Positions 1 to 8,241 are shown, counted from the first letter of the stretch. The stretch is 36,427 nucleotides of DNA from Nitrospirales bacterium (GCA_029261235.1 JAJDBS010000170.1:1-36427); one strand, 5' to 3'. The notes: generated from the sequence alone by a model not told the origin. Numbers and translations: made by a program.

Positions 1-84
1 CCTCATGGATTCGCCACGCTGCCAGCGATCCCAAATGTCTGCCCGCTGTGCCGCGCTAAAGTAGATGCGGGTTCGGTGTTTCAT
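1..84 (-). CDS. IS30-family transposase, N-terminal fragment (cut by window edge)
   Basis: The minus strand encodes 28 residues starting MKHRTRIYFSAAQRADIWDR and ending GESMR at the window edge. This resembles the N-terminal helix-turn-helix of IS30-family transposases, which opens with a basic stretch, then an aromatic pair and the W-x-R-W-x-x-GES region. The catalytic DDE domain would lie outside the window, so it cannot be said whether the element is intact. The ATG is preceded on the minus strand by a short leader and a likely terminal inverted repeat. It is recognised by pattern, not by a search. Confidence 0.75.
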   Translation of the reverse strand, partial: MKHRTRIYFSAAQRADIWDRWQRGESMR

Positions 85-140
85 CGTCACACTCCATTGC
101 TAGTCGGTAGAATAAAGTGTTGCGTTGATCAATTGAACTC
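1..140 (-). mobile_element. Right end of an IS30-family insertion sequence
   Basis: The fragment of transposase at 1-84 sits about 55 bases from what looks like the outer end of the element. The stretch 117-140 (GTGTTGCGTTGATCAATTGA and following bases) has the look of an IS30-type terminal repeat, with short self-complementary pieces around TTGATCAA. The exact boundary and any target-site duplication cannot be set because the other end is missing. Confidence 0.45.
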
Positions 141-174
141 AAAACATGAAGCAGACTTTTAGCTAAATAAACTT

Positions 175-191
175 TTGGCATTGTTCTTGCT
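175..191 (+). promoter_or_regulatory. Sigma-54 (RpoN) type -24/-12 promoter candidate
   Basis: The sequence TTGGCATTGTTCTTGCT has the invariant GG (177-178) and GC (189-190) separated by exactly ten bases, with the TTGGCA and TTGCT boxes intact. Transcription would start near 202 and run rightward through the 244-265 palindrome. No clear gene follows, so the transcript could be a small RNA, a lost gene, or the match could be chance. No activator site is recognised upstream, where the IS30 end begins within 40 bases. Confidence 0.4.
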
Positions 192-243
192 TTTTCATAT
201 ATTAACTGCATTTCAACAAAATAATGCACATTTAGTAGACAAT

Positions 244-265
244 TTCCCACATCGTGATGTGGGAA
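244..265. repeat. Inverted repeat, 10-base arms with 2-base centre
   Basis: TTCCCACATC and GATGTGGGAA are perfect complements separated by GT. It could be an operator for a dimeric regulator or an RNA hairpin with a CGTG loop. It lies about 40 bases downstream of the predicted start point of the sigma-54-like promoter. No T tract follows, so it is not a standard terminator. Confidence 0.5.
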
Positions 266-990
266 TGGAACACTTTCTTGAAAAGAGGTTTTCCGAACAA
301 TGGTTGAACAACCCACTAAACCCTCACCGACGAGCCTTCCCACTTGGTGGCACCGTGGCCCATCTGGGCTAGTAGAAGAATGGGAAACCAGGGTCTCGGA
401 GGAGGAAATCAACCGCAGACAAAATCGCTGGCGTTCCACATCATCCATAAACGCTAAATCCAGCAACAACTCCAAACCTCGGTCCTGACTTTCACTTTTT
501 CAGCTCTCTGAGTTCTCCTCATACAATTCTTGTATTCTCGCTCGCCTGTGGAAAGCTTCGTCTTTGCTCAACCAACTCTCTCAAGCGAATCGAAAATAGG
601 AAAAGCTGGCTCAAGTCAGAGGCAAAAAAAATTCTCCAAAAAATTGCGGTTAACCTCCTCACCATTCAAAGTTCCTGATTGAAATAAAGGGAAATACCTT
701 AGAACTTTCGTCGATGATTTTCCTCTTTGATACAGTCTATACCGCTTGCCATACACCATTGCCTTACAACACTAATGGCTTGCCAGCAACAAGATCTACT
801 CGCTTTAGTCATTATTTCCTTTTAAAATCAATTAGTTAAATGACCTCACACTGACTGACAACCAACAAAATTTTTATGGCATCAAGGTTGCTCATAATTA
901 AAAACAGAAACTAGTCACCAACGACAAATCTAGCTGTTACGACATCCCTATTATTGTCTGGGAGAATGTGATGAAAGAAGGGAAAAGACA

Positions 991-1206
991 ATGAACGACA
1001 CTATGGCTATACGCCGATCGTGTGAAGCAGGAAAGTATCTCTTACGAGAAGGTAATTGTGTCTGGCGAATGGATGAGGACGGGAAAGTTGACTGCACTGC
1101 CAGTGGGCCAACCTCAATGTTTAAACTTCTGAACTTCCTACAAACCTGGAAAACCCCACCCCTCCGACTCTTTCAAGAATACCCACTACCGGACGGATCT
1201 AACTGA
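991..1206 (+). CDS. Hypothetical small protein, possibly broken by an in-frame TGA
   Basis: A 71-residue ORF opens MNDTMAIRRSCEAGKYLLRE with a purine-rich GAAGGGAAAAGA before the ATG. It has no signal peptide and no domain I recognise. After the TGA at 1204-1206 the same frame stays open for 26 more codons to a TAG at 1285-1287, and this tail ends AAERCDGCHQER, containing a CxxCH haem-c or metal motif. The reading could be a 98-residue gene with a nonsense change, or the tail could be coincidental. Without a Sec-export signal a real haem-c site is unlikely. Confidence that it is expressed is low. Confidence 0.35.
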   Translation: MNDTMAIRRSCEAGKYLLREGNCVWRMDEDGKVDCTASGPTSMFKLLNFLQTWKTPPLRLFQEYPLPDGSN

Positions 1207-1292
1207 GGCCTCCCACGACTCCTTGACAAGACCTATCCAAATCTTACAGCTGCGGAACGCTGCGACGGGTGCCATCAAGAGCGTTAGATATT

Positions 1293-3944
1293 TTAATTTA
1301 CAGAAGAAGAAACCGTGCCATTGAACGTCGCGTCACGGCTTATGATTTCTGAGGAGTATGAGGCGGGCATATTCTTACTTGATAATTGAAGGCCTGATGT
1401 CGTTGGGACAAAGATGAAATCCCCGAGACTTTCATGCCCTGCCATAGAGACTGGAGCATAAGTAGGAATTTGTTCAGTATTGAGTCTTTGGGCTGCTCTC
1501 ATCACACGATTTCGAATCGCTAAAAAAATCCGTTCAGTTTCTAAAATTTCAGTATTCTCCTCCAAAACATCCAAGAAGGCTTTGGTAAATATCGAGTGTC
1601 CTCCTCCCCCTGAATCTAAAACTGGACTAAGGCCACCGGATGTCATGGCAGTCCGAACACGCTTTTCAGCTAATGTTTTCAAAAGATCCATGCGAGCTTC
1701 GCCAGTGAGCCCTGGCCGTAGTTGAGCTAACCCAGATCGTGTAAGTTTTCCTGCAAAGCAGGAATCCGCGACAACTAAAATATGTTTAGCCGACATGAGC
1801 TGCAGAAGATCAGTCACGGTTGGGAGTAAAATCCAATTAGAATTATCTTCAAGATCTGCCTCTACAGGAATCCAATACCCGCGGTTAATATTCTTTTCCC
1901 AAAATCCATGGCCAGCATAGTAAATCAAGAGATTGTCCCGCTCGGTTAACAGCTTTCGGTAATCATTGAGAGTCTTGAGAATATCTGTTCGTGAAGCATT
2001 CTTGAGAAATTTCACGTTGAATCCATACTGAGTCCCTAATAATTGACCGACTGCCTCTGCATCGGCAATTGCATTCTGAAGAGGCTCCCATTGTTGATAA
2101 TTGTTATTTCCTATGACCAAGGCATAGTATTGACCAAAAGGCTTCTTAGCCGATGAAGCAAGAGAGCCTTGCGATGTCATGAGGGTTTTGTCTGACAAAA
2201 TGCTCAGACTACTAATCGTGCGTTTGTTTTGGATATCTACGGCCATGATATCAACAGAAATGGAACGTTCTTGTGTTCGAAGCTTCGGCAATTCATAGGT
2301 AAAGACCCCTTCCTTATTTAGGCTAGTCACTAACCCATTCACCCGCAATTCCCACAATCCAGCTGGCGCTATGACTCTCCCCGTTATCGATCTACTGGAA
2401 TCCGGTGGTAGGTAGACCTCCCGTCGCCCTGAAGCCACCTTCACGCCACGAGTGGTTATCATAGGAGGATCAATAATTTGAATACTTGGGCCATTCAAAC
2501 CCAAATCCTCTCCGGGCGGGAGGTTGGCGTTTAGACTCGCCGACGATTCCAGGGTTTCTATTTGCTGAGTCAACTCGGCCATTTCTGTTTCCTGTTGTAC
2601 CAATTGCTGTCGGCTGGAATCTAACTGTTCTTTGACCTGTTTGAATTCTTCTTCTCGTTGTTGTTTGAGGGAAAGCTCCTGTGCATTGACCCCTTCAAGC
2701 TCCGTCAATTTTCCCTGGAGAACTCGATAGTTAGCTTCTAAAGATTTCGCTTTTTCCTCTTCCTGCCGCTTCTGGTTTAACTCTTTCTCTAACCCTTGGA
2801 GTTCTCCTTGGTATTGTTGAATTTCCCTTTGCTGTTCAGGATTTTTCTTTTCCGCTATGCGAAGATCAGCTTCCAGCTGCTGGTATTGTTTTTCAAGAAG
2901 AACCAAATACTCTCGATCGGACTTAGCATTTTCACCTTCCTGCCGCCTCTGAGCTAACTCTTTCTCTAATGCTTCGAGTTCTCCTAGGTATTGTTGAATT
3001 TGACGTTCTCGTTCAGGGATTTGTTTATTGGCTTTCTTAAGACCGACCTCCAGCTGCTGGTATTGTTTCTCGAGGAGGGCCATGCGATCTCGCTCAGCTT
3101 GAGCCTCAGATTGCTCCTTTTCCAAAGATTTTTGGAGTTGGGTTTTTTCCTCTTGGGTTTGAGTCAAGGAACTTTGCAAGACATCAATTTCCTGCTCTCT
3201 GACCTTTACGGTATTTTTCAGTGACTGTAGTTGCTGTACCACAGAACGATTCAAGAGATTGGTTAAACTCGGTCGCTTTAAGCCAGAGGCTTTGGTCATC
3301 CAGGTAAAGGCCAATTGGGGGTCCTGAGGAACGCCTAGCCCCTGGTCATAGAGACTGCCTAAATTCATCGCCGCCTGTCGGTGGCCCTGTTCTGCAGCTT
3401 TTTCATACCATTGTGCTGCTAAGGCATAATCAGGATTGCCCGCGTTCCCTTGTTCGTATAATACGGCAACATAGTATTGAGCCTCAACATTCCCTATATC
3501 CGCAGCTTTTTTCCATATGTCTAGAGAGGTGTTATAGTCGGCCCGATCATACGAGACATATTCCCCGCCGCGAATGACACAATCTTCAACCGTCGCCCGA
3601 ACTGGTCGACGAGGAGTCATATAAATCATTTGACGACCTAAACGACGAACTTGGCCAGGGATTAAACAATCGACTACGTCGAACGCATTGCCGCTATCTG
3701 AAGAAAGACCCTGAGAGCTGGATGGTTGAGAGGATTGCGTTTGCTTGATTGAAGCCTGTGGTGAATTTTCTAACTCTGGCGAAGCACATCCCCATGTGAG
3801 AAAAAAGGCTGAAAGAAGAAAAAGCAATATGCCATTACTCAAAAGATTACGGATACTCAAGCTGCCTCTAAAAGGCATTTGAGAGACATGGCAAGAGCAC
3901 CTATAGACCATTCTTGATTGATATTTCATTTTTTCAATCATCAT
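1293..3944 (-). CDS. Caspase-like (peptidase C14) lipoprotein with Sel1 repeats and long coiled coil
   Basis: The start is placed at the ATG at 3944, because AGGAGAAGGT lies just before it; an upstream ATG at 3989 would add 15 residues and has no such site. In the 883-residue form there is a hydrophobic segment (about 38-52) ending TWGC, a probable lipobox, then two Sel1 repeats (about 135-220), a coiled coil (235-470), a beta-rich segment (485-585) and a caspase-like p20 domain (600-845). The dyad is visible: His679 in YYAGHG and Cys729 in DSCFAG. Members of this clan cleave after basic or acidic residues; the substrate here is unknown. The lipobox implies anchoring in the cell envelope. The coiled coil contains a 59-residue tandem duplication. 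It is divergent from the autotransporter gene, with 316 bases between starts. Confidence 0.85.
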   Translation of the reverse strand: MMIEKMKYQSRMVYRCSCHVSQMPFRGSLSIRNLLSNGILLFLLSAFFLTWGCASPELENSPQASIKQTQSSQPSSSQGLSSDSGNAFDVVDCLIPGQVRRLGRQMIYMTPRRPVRATVEDCVIRGGEYVSYDRADYNTSLDIWKKAADIGNVEAQYYVAVLYEQGNAGNPDYALAAQWYEKAAEQGHRQAAMNLGSLYDQGLGVPQDPQLAFTWMTKASGLKRPSLTNLLNRSVVQQLQSLKNTVKVREQEIDVLQSSLTQTQEEKTQLQKSLEKEQSEAQAERDRMALLEKQYQQLEVGLKKANKQIPERERQIQQYLGELEALEKELAQRRQEGENAKSDREYLVLLEKQYQQLEADLRIAEKKNPEQQREIQQYQGELQGLEKELNQKRQEEEKAKSLEANYRVLQGKLTELEGVNAQELSLKQQREEEFKQVKEQLDSSRQQLVQQETEMAELTQQIETLESSASLNANLPPGEDLGLNGPSIQIIDPPMITTRGVKVASGRREVYLPPDSSRSITGRVIAPAGLWELRVNGLVTSLNKEGVFTYELPKLRTQERSISVDIMAVDIQNKRTISSLSILSDKTLMTSQGSLASSAKKPFGQYYALVIGNNNYQQWEPLQNAIADAEAVGQLLGTQYGFNVKFLKNASRTDILKTLNDYRKLLTERDNLLIYYAGHGFWEKNINRGYWIPVEADLEDNSNWILLPTVTDLLQLMSAKHILVVADSCFAGKLTRSGLAQLRPGLTGEARMDLLKTLAEKRVRTAMTSGGLSPVLDSGGGGHSIFTKAFLDVLEENTEILETERIFLAIRNRVMRAAQRLNTEQIPTYAPVSMAGHESLGDFIFVPTTSGLQLSSKNMPASYSSEIISRDATFNGTVSSSVN
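2724..3077 (-). repeat. Tandem duplication of about 177 bases inside the caspase-protein coiled coil
   Basis: Two adjacent copies (about 2901-3077 and 2724-2900) encode the same 59-residue block: LLEKQYQQLE at the start, a QIQQY/EIQQY-GEL core, and a KEL-x-Q-(R/K)RQE end. The period is a whole number of codons, and the copies have diverged at several positions, so the duplication is not very recent. Its effect is to lengthen the coiled coil. Confidence 0.7.
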
Positions 3945-4168
3945 ACCTTCTCCTGCTGTGACAGATTTATCAATTGCTGGAAAAAACAATCCAGTACAGG
4001 AAAAAAGATCGTAGATTCAATCGATGAGTAACCTTTCATTTAGAGCAAAGCAAAGTGTATGCCATCCATTATGAACCTTGCCTAAATAAAAATCAAAGAA
4101 AAACTTAGGCCAGAATCATGCCTGGGAAAGCACCATTTCTCTATTATTAGAGGTCATTTTTGGCTAAA

Positions 4169-4201
4169 TTTCTTGACAAGAAATTAGGTGTAAGGTATTT
4201 C
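4169..4201 (+). promoter_or_regulatory. Promoter of the autotransporter gene with palindrome over the -35 box
   Basis: TTGACA (4173-4178) is a consensus -35 box, followed after 17 bases by TATTTC (4196-4201), a weak -10 box. The -35 is embedded in the palindrome TTTCTTGACAAGAAA (4169-4183, 7-base arms), a plausible repressor or activator site. Just downstream the 10-base direct repeat TATAAATATT occurs twice (4209-4228), making the leader very AT-rich. The caspase gene is transcribed away from the same intergenic region, so a shared regulator is possible. Confidence 0.4.
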
Positions 4202-4260
4202 AGACTTCTATAAATATTTATAAATATTCACAATACTTCAAATACCCCCAGGAGGTTTTT

Positions 4261-5766
4261 ATGGACGAGTATGTATCTAACCAATCTACCAATACCAATT
4301 GTTCTCAGTTTCCAAAATATTCATTGTTTCAATATTCAATATTTGTAACCATCGTGGGTGTCAGTTTGATGCTCGGAGAATCGATGTTTGCACCAGGCCA
4401 TGCCCAAACAACGCTTGGACAGCGCACTGGTCAATCAGCCCTTCAATCTGCTACTGGCAACGCAATTTTTAGCCCCACCTCTACAGGCGTTTGCCCTGGC
4501 CTAGTAGGATTAGGGACAGGCGTTTCTGCTGCAGAAGCCGATTTGCGTACTCAATGTGGAGCATTAGTGCACACCGGCAATGCGTTAAATGGCACTGGAG
4601 TCACAACTTTAAGCTTGGGCCTTGGTAATGAAGAACTGAATGCTGCCCTTCAACAGATGGCATCAGAAGAACTCCTTGCCCCTAGGACTCAGGCCACAAA
4701 AACGTTTAACGGACAACAAAGAAATCTAAGTGGTCGCCTCGCAGCTCTACGGGGAGGAAGTACTGGATTGTCTATCGCAAGCTTAAACCTGAATGGGGTA
4801 AACCCTCTCGCCGGCTTGAGTCCACAGGCCTTGGGATTTTCAGGGGTTCCTCAACGCGGAGGGGGGGCTTCTGGAGATTTGGGAAGCGGGGGATTTAGCC
4901 GGTTAGGTGCCTTCGTCAGTGGTTCAATAGGGACAGGGAAAAAAGACGAAAGCTCGAAAGAAGATGGATTCGACTTTGATACCGCGGGTATTACTGTCGG
5001 CGTTGATTACCGATTACTTGATGAACTTGTTCTTGGAACAGCCTTTAGTTATTCCCATTTTGATTCCGACTTTGATACGTCATCAGTCAATGCCGGAGGA
5101 GGGAATGATTCGGACGGCTATACGTTTTCGATTTATAGCACCTATTACATTGAAGATTTCTATCTTGAGGCCATTGGCTCCGCAGGATGGAGTGACCACG
5201 ATTCGAAGCGAAAGATCTTTGTTTCCTCAAACACAGCCGTCGCTGGGATAGATAGAACAGCTAAAGGGGAGACTGATAGCACCCAATACTCATTTAGTGT
5301 TGGGACAGGTTATAACGCCCAAATAGGAAGTGTTGATTTTGGGCCTTTTGCAAGACTGACCTATTTAAAACTCGACATTGATGGATTTAAAGAATCTGGG
5401 GCCTCTGGGTTAAACCTGGAAGTTGAAGACCAAGACATCACCTCTCTTATTTCAGCCGTAGGATTGCAAGCATCAAAAAAATTCAGTTGGCAGTGGGGAG
5501 TGTGGTTTCCACAAATACGTGGGGAATGGGACCATGAGTTTGAAAATGATGCAAAAACGACGACAACTAAATATGTCAATGATCCGTTTAACACGCCACT
5601 ATTTGTCAGAAGCGAAAACCCAGATCGGAATTTCTACCGAGTTGGAGCAACCCTTGCAAATGTCTCTGCTGGGGGAACGCAAGTCTTCTTTGACTATGAA
5701 ACATTCTTAGGGCTACAAGATATTTCCAATCATATCTTTACCATCGGAGCTCGCCTAGAATTTTAG
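4261..5766 (+). CDS. Autotransporter beta-domain outer-membrane protein
   Basis: The 501-residue protein starts after a strong site (AGGAGG, 5 bases before the ATG). A hydrophobic segment at about 27-46 ends in a signal-peptidase-like site near GHAQT. A short passenger region rich in Gly, Ser, Leu and Asn (about 50-215) is followed by an autotransporter-type beta-barrel (about 225-501), with alternating aromatic strands such as GITVGVDYRL-like and FGPFARLTYLKLD blocks, and it ends in Phe (GARLEF), the usual outer-membrane assembly signal. The passenger is short for an autotransporter, so the protein may be mainly a barrel with a plug or surface tail. Substrate and role are not evident. It is transcribed alone and ends at a hairpin. 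Confidence 0.8.
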   Translation: MDEYVSNQSTNTNCSQFPKYSLFQYSIFVTIVGVSLMLGESMFAPGHAQTTLGQRTGQSALQSATGNAIFSPTSTGVCPGLVGLGTGVSAAEADLRTQCGALVHTGNALNGTGVTTLSLGLGNEELNAALQQMASEELLAPRTQATKTFNGQQRNLSGRLAALRGGSTGLSIASLNLNGVNPLAGLSPQALGFSGVPQRGGGASGDLGSGGFSRLGAFVSGSIGTGKKDESSKEDGFDFDTAGITVGVDYRLLDELVLGTAFSYSHFDSDFDTSSVNAGGGNDSDGYTFSIYSTYYIEDFYLEAIGSAGWSDHDSKRKIFVSSNTAVAGIDRTAKGETDSTQYSFSVGTGYNAQIGSVDFGPFARLTYLKLDIDGFKESGASGLNLEVEDQDITSLISAVGLQASKKFSWQWGVWFPQIRGEWDHEFENDAKTTTTKYVNDPFNTPLFVRSENPDRNFYRVGATLANVSAGGTQVFFDYETFLGLQDISNHIFTIGARLEF

Positions 5767-5782
5767 CCTTTATGGCTCTCAT

Positions 5783-5813
5783 CGCCTAGGGGCTCCCTCT
5801 GAGTCCCTAGGCG
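5783..5813. terminator. Hairpin between two convergent genes
   Basis: CGCCTAGGGGCTC (5783-5795) pairs with GAGTCCCTAGGCG (5801-5813) across a 5-base loop, a 13-base stem with one G-U pair. It lies 16 bases after the autotransporter stop. The downstream T content is poor (TTCTACC), so it is a weak intrinsic terminator or a transcript-end stabiliser that could serve both convergent genes. Confidence 0.55.
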
Positions 5814-5872
5814 TTCTACCTATACAGATACTCTGATCAAAGCCTTTGTGGGCAGAATAGTGCGAGAAACAC

Positions 5873-6712
5873 TTATGGCGTTCTCCTGGCCAGGCGTCCA
5901 TTCACTTCACGTAATATTTCAGGCCACTTTACCTCCCAACAGCATTGATGATCTAGCTCCTGAATGAGAACTCGTGTCTCTTCTCCCTGTCGTAATATTG
6001 TCTTCTCAACCAAATGCGGTGGCACCACTTTATCCTGACCTCCCAGAAAATGCATTTGGACGATATGGTTTCCTAGATGAGGTAAAAAAGCCGGATTGAT
6101 TGACCCCGTTAAAGCGCTAAAAGAATGGTAGTCAGTCCAAGCCTCAATATCTAAATTCCCCGCTATCGTCACAACTCCTTTGACCCATGGCACGCGTTCC
6201 GCCAATAACATGGCCAATGTTCCTCCACCGCTATATCCAAAGAGAACAACTCCTCTCATTTCTTGTTCTTTTGAAAGTTGTGTCAGCACCGAACGAAGAC
6301 TTTCAACAATAGTCTCGGAGTATCGAGCAGAAGTCCACCATTTTGCATAGCACCCTGGGGATTGGGACAATCCATGATAGCAAGGCCTCCCCACGTACAT
6401 GCTCGCTGTTGAATCCAGCGCCATCATCCGCAACATGATGGGATTGCGCGGAGTAGGATCAGCTGCTATGCGATCGACCTCTTTCCATGGAGTACCATCC
6501 CCTCCCAGATAAATATGTAAATACTCGTTAAGGGGCTTTTGATTTGAATAGACCTGATGAACAAAACCTGACCCTTGGTAGGCCTGGGAATGAAACCCGA
6601 AATTCGTGGCTTGTTGATGAAAGGAAGACGAAGGGGTTGTGCAACCCATGAAGAAGAGATTCAAAAGCATTGCCACGAGGCCGGCTAAAACCCTAATTCG
6701 AACAGAGACCAT
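5873..6712 (-). CDS. Alpha/beta-hydrolase-fold lipoprotein
   Basis: The protein (about 279 residues) has a lipoprotein signal peptide ending FMGC, with Cys near residue 24. The nucleophile elbow GYSGGG (Ser about 161), an acidic residue in GGQDKVV (Asp about 227) and a histidine in LDHQCCW (about 255) form a standard serine-hydrolase triad in the right order. An early GGDG motif and several Cys residues suggest an envelope protein with disulfides. The substrate is unknown; esterase or lipase-like activity is likely. A GTG three bases upstream (6715) is an alternative start. It stands alone between convergent and divergent neighbours. Confidence 0.75.
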   Translation of the reverse strand: MVSVRIRVLAGLVAMLLNLFFMGCTTPSSSFHQQATNFGFHSQAYQGSGFVHQVYSNQKPLNEYLHIYLGGDGTPWKEVDRIAADPTPRNPIMLRMMALDSTASMYVGRPCYHGLSQSPGCYAKWWTSARYSETIVESLRSVLTQLSKEQEMRGVVLFGYSGGGTLAMLLAERVPWVKGVVTIAGNLDIEAWTDYHSFSALTGSINPAFLPHLGNHIVQMHFLGGQDKVVPPHLVEKTILRQGEETRVLIQELDHQCCWEVKWPEILREVNGRLARRTP

Positions 6713-6793
6713 CACCTTAACCCTGATGTCATAGAAAACTTGGCCTGTACAAGCCCGCCCTTCCGCAAAAACCGAAACAGATTGTTCCTTGGA

Positions 6794-7594
6794 TTAGAAT
6801 GTGCGCTCTAAACGTTCTTCTAAGCGTTTGAGGGCTTGTTGGGTATCTCGCAAGTCTTTGAGTATTTCTTTTTGTGTCACGGGACCTTGAAGTTCTGCCA
6901 GCCGTTCGGCTTTTGCTTCATCCAAATTATTGATCACGACCGCAATGAATAAATTGACGACCACAAATGTGCCTAAGATAACAAAGCTCACAAAATAGAT
7001 CCAAGACAAATAATGAAACTCCATCGCGGTATACATCACATCCGTCCAATCTTCCAGTGTCACGACACGAAAGAGAGTCAGCAGTGATATGCCTAATGAT
7101 CGCCAATGCGTCGGATCATGTTCATGGAACAATTGGTATCCTGTGATGGCATAGATATAAAAAATCATGCCCATCAAGGTCATCACATGCAACATACTGG
7201 GAATGGATCGCACCAAGGTCGAGACAATCAAACGAAGCTCTGGAATCGTGGAGACCAGCCTGACCACTCGCAGTAATCTCGCTAAGCGCGCGATCATGGC
7301 AAACTCGCCTGTGGCAGGGATTAACGAAAACACGATCACAGAGAAGTCAAACACATTCCAGCCATCTCGGAAATACCGCCCCACCTGAGGAGCCACAGCA
7401 ATCATCTTGAGTACGGCTTCAAGAATAAAAATCCCAAGAATCAGGTGATTCCCCAAATGCATGAGAGTCCCGTACTCTGCCACCAGAGACGGGGACGTTT
7501 CCATGCCCAAAATGACTCCATTGACCAAAATGAACGCGATGATCACGCGCTCAAACCAAATGGCACTCACAATCTGACTTACTCGATCTTTCAT
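6794..7594 (-). CDS. BacNaV-type voltage-gated ion channel, one-domain
   Basis: The product (266 residues from the ATG at 7594) has the six-helix voltage-gated channel plan. The start MKDRVSQIVSAIWFERVI lines up with the short N-termini of BacNaV channels; a TTG at 7663 would add 23 residues without a ribosome site. The S4 helix has Arg at 103, 106, 109 and 112, each three residues apart. The pore carries TLEDWTD (179-185) as selectivity filter. An S6 helix (about 205-222) leads into a C-terminal coiled coil (about 245-264), as needed for a homotetramer. The filter has more acid residues than the Na+-selective TLESWS type, so permeability may differ. It is followed by a CBS-pair gene upstream on the same strand. 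Confidence 0.85.
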   Translation of the reverse strand: MKDRVSQIVSAIWFERVIIAFILVNGVILGMETSPSLVAEYGTLMHLGNHLILGIFILEAVLKMIAVAPQVGRYFRDGWNVFDFSVIVFSLIPATGEFAMIARLARLLRVVRLVSTIPELRLIVSTLVRSIPSMLHVMTLMGMIFYIYAITGYQLFHEHDPTHWRSLGISLLTLFRVVTLEDWTDVMYTAMEFHYLSWIYFVSFVILGTFVVVNLFIAVVINNLDEAKAERLAELQGPVTQKEILKDLRDTQQALKRLEERLERTF

Positions 7595-7725
7595 CGTGGA
7601 AAACTCGCAGACTTGTGACACGCTCTCATCTTCGAAGGAAAGTGAGAGCGAGCCCCGATTCAATTATGTGATAGAAGAAGAACAAATAGGCGAGGGAAAG
7701 CAGTAGCACAACTCCTCAGGGAGCT

Positions 7726-8163
7726 TCAACTCCCTGATGCTTGAAGATAGCCCCGGAGGAGATCTCGGCGAGCCACAATGCCAATAAGACTGCCCTTATT
7801 GTCCAAAACCGGCACGCGTATCAGATGATTGTTTTGCAACACATCAACCAACGTCATCACATCCGTATCTTTGGTGACCGAAATAGGATTGGCTGTCAGA
7901 ATCTCACCCGCCGTGACCTCTTCCAATTTCTTGCCTTTTCGAAGTGCTCCGAGCAAGTCAAATTCAGAGACAATACCGACAAGTTTGTTCTGATCATCTA
8001 CGATTGGCACCGACCCAAATCCGTCCATCATATATGAGGCCAATAGTTCAGCCCCAGTGTCTTTCCTGGCACTTTGTACCTGCATTTCCATAATCGCGCC
8101 GACCGTTAAATGTCCAAATTTACTCTCTCGTAATGCAGTTCTTCCTTCAGCGACAGCATTCAT
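7726..8163 (-). CDS. CBS-domain pair protein
   Basis: A 145-residue soluble protein consisting of two CBS domains, roughly 15-75 and 85-142. Each has the pattern of a DA-type strand followed by VGIVSEFDLL (first) and IGIVARRDLL (second), the usual nucleotide-binding half. Such pairs bind AMP, ATP or S-adenosylmethionine and act as small regulatory modules. The ATG follows a strong site (AGGAGG, 6 bases away). It lies directly upstream of the channel gene on the same strand with a 131-base gap, so the two may be co-transcribed, but a direct link is only an inference. Confidence 0.85.
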   Translation of the reverse strand: MNAVAEGRTALRESKFGHLTVGAIMEMQVQSARKDTGAELLASYMMDGFGSVPIVDDQNKLVGIVSEFDLLGALRKGKKLEEVTAGEILTANPISVTKDTDVMTLVDVLQNNHLIRVPVLDNKGSLIGIVARRDLLRGYLQASGS

Positions 8164-8241
8164 TCCAAACCTCCTGACTAGTCGATAAAATCATCCTCAC
8201 GAATCATACAAGGGATTGGCGATCAATTGGATCTCCGAACC

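Larger units (their letters stand above)
141..990. other. Gene-poor stretch next to the IS element
   Basis: No convincing gene is visible here. There are short overlapping ORFs on both strands (minus 475 to 56; plus 300-488), but none has a recognisable domain, a good ribosome site or protein-like composition, and the minus one runs into the IS end out of frame. The stretch contains a sigma-54-like promoter at 175-191 and a near-perfect palindrome at 244-265. From about 489 to 960 it is AT-rich with no feature I can support. Confidence 0.5.

Noticed and set aside
56-475. 139-codon ORF on the minus strand
   Set aside because: It reads through the IS30 end out of frame, has no recognised domain or ribosome site, and its composition is not protein-like.
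300-488. 62-codon plus-strand ORF downstream of the sigma-54-like promoter
   Set aside because: No ribosome site and no similarity I recognise; low-complexity Ser/Asn end. It would be the only candidate for the promoter, but the support is too weak.
1204-1206. Selenocysteine at the in-frame TGA
   Set aside because: No SECIS hairpin is evident and no redox family is recognised; a stop or nonsense mutation is simpler.
7716-7737. Hairpin TCAGGGAG/CTCCCTGA across the end of the CBS gene
   Set aside because: A perfect 8-base stem, but the stop codon is in the loop and no T tract follows, so it is not called a terminator.
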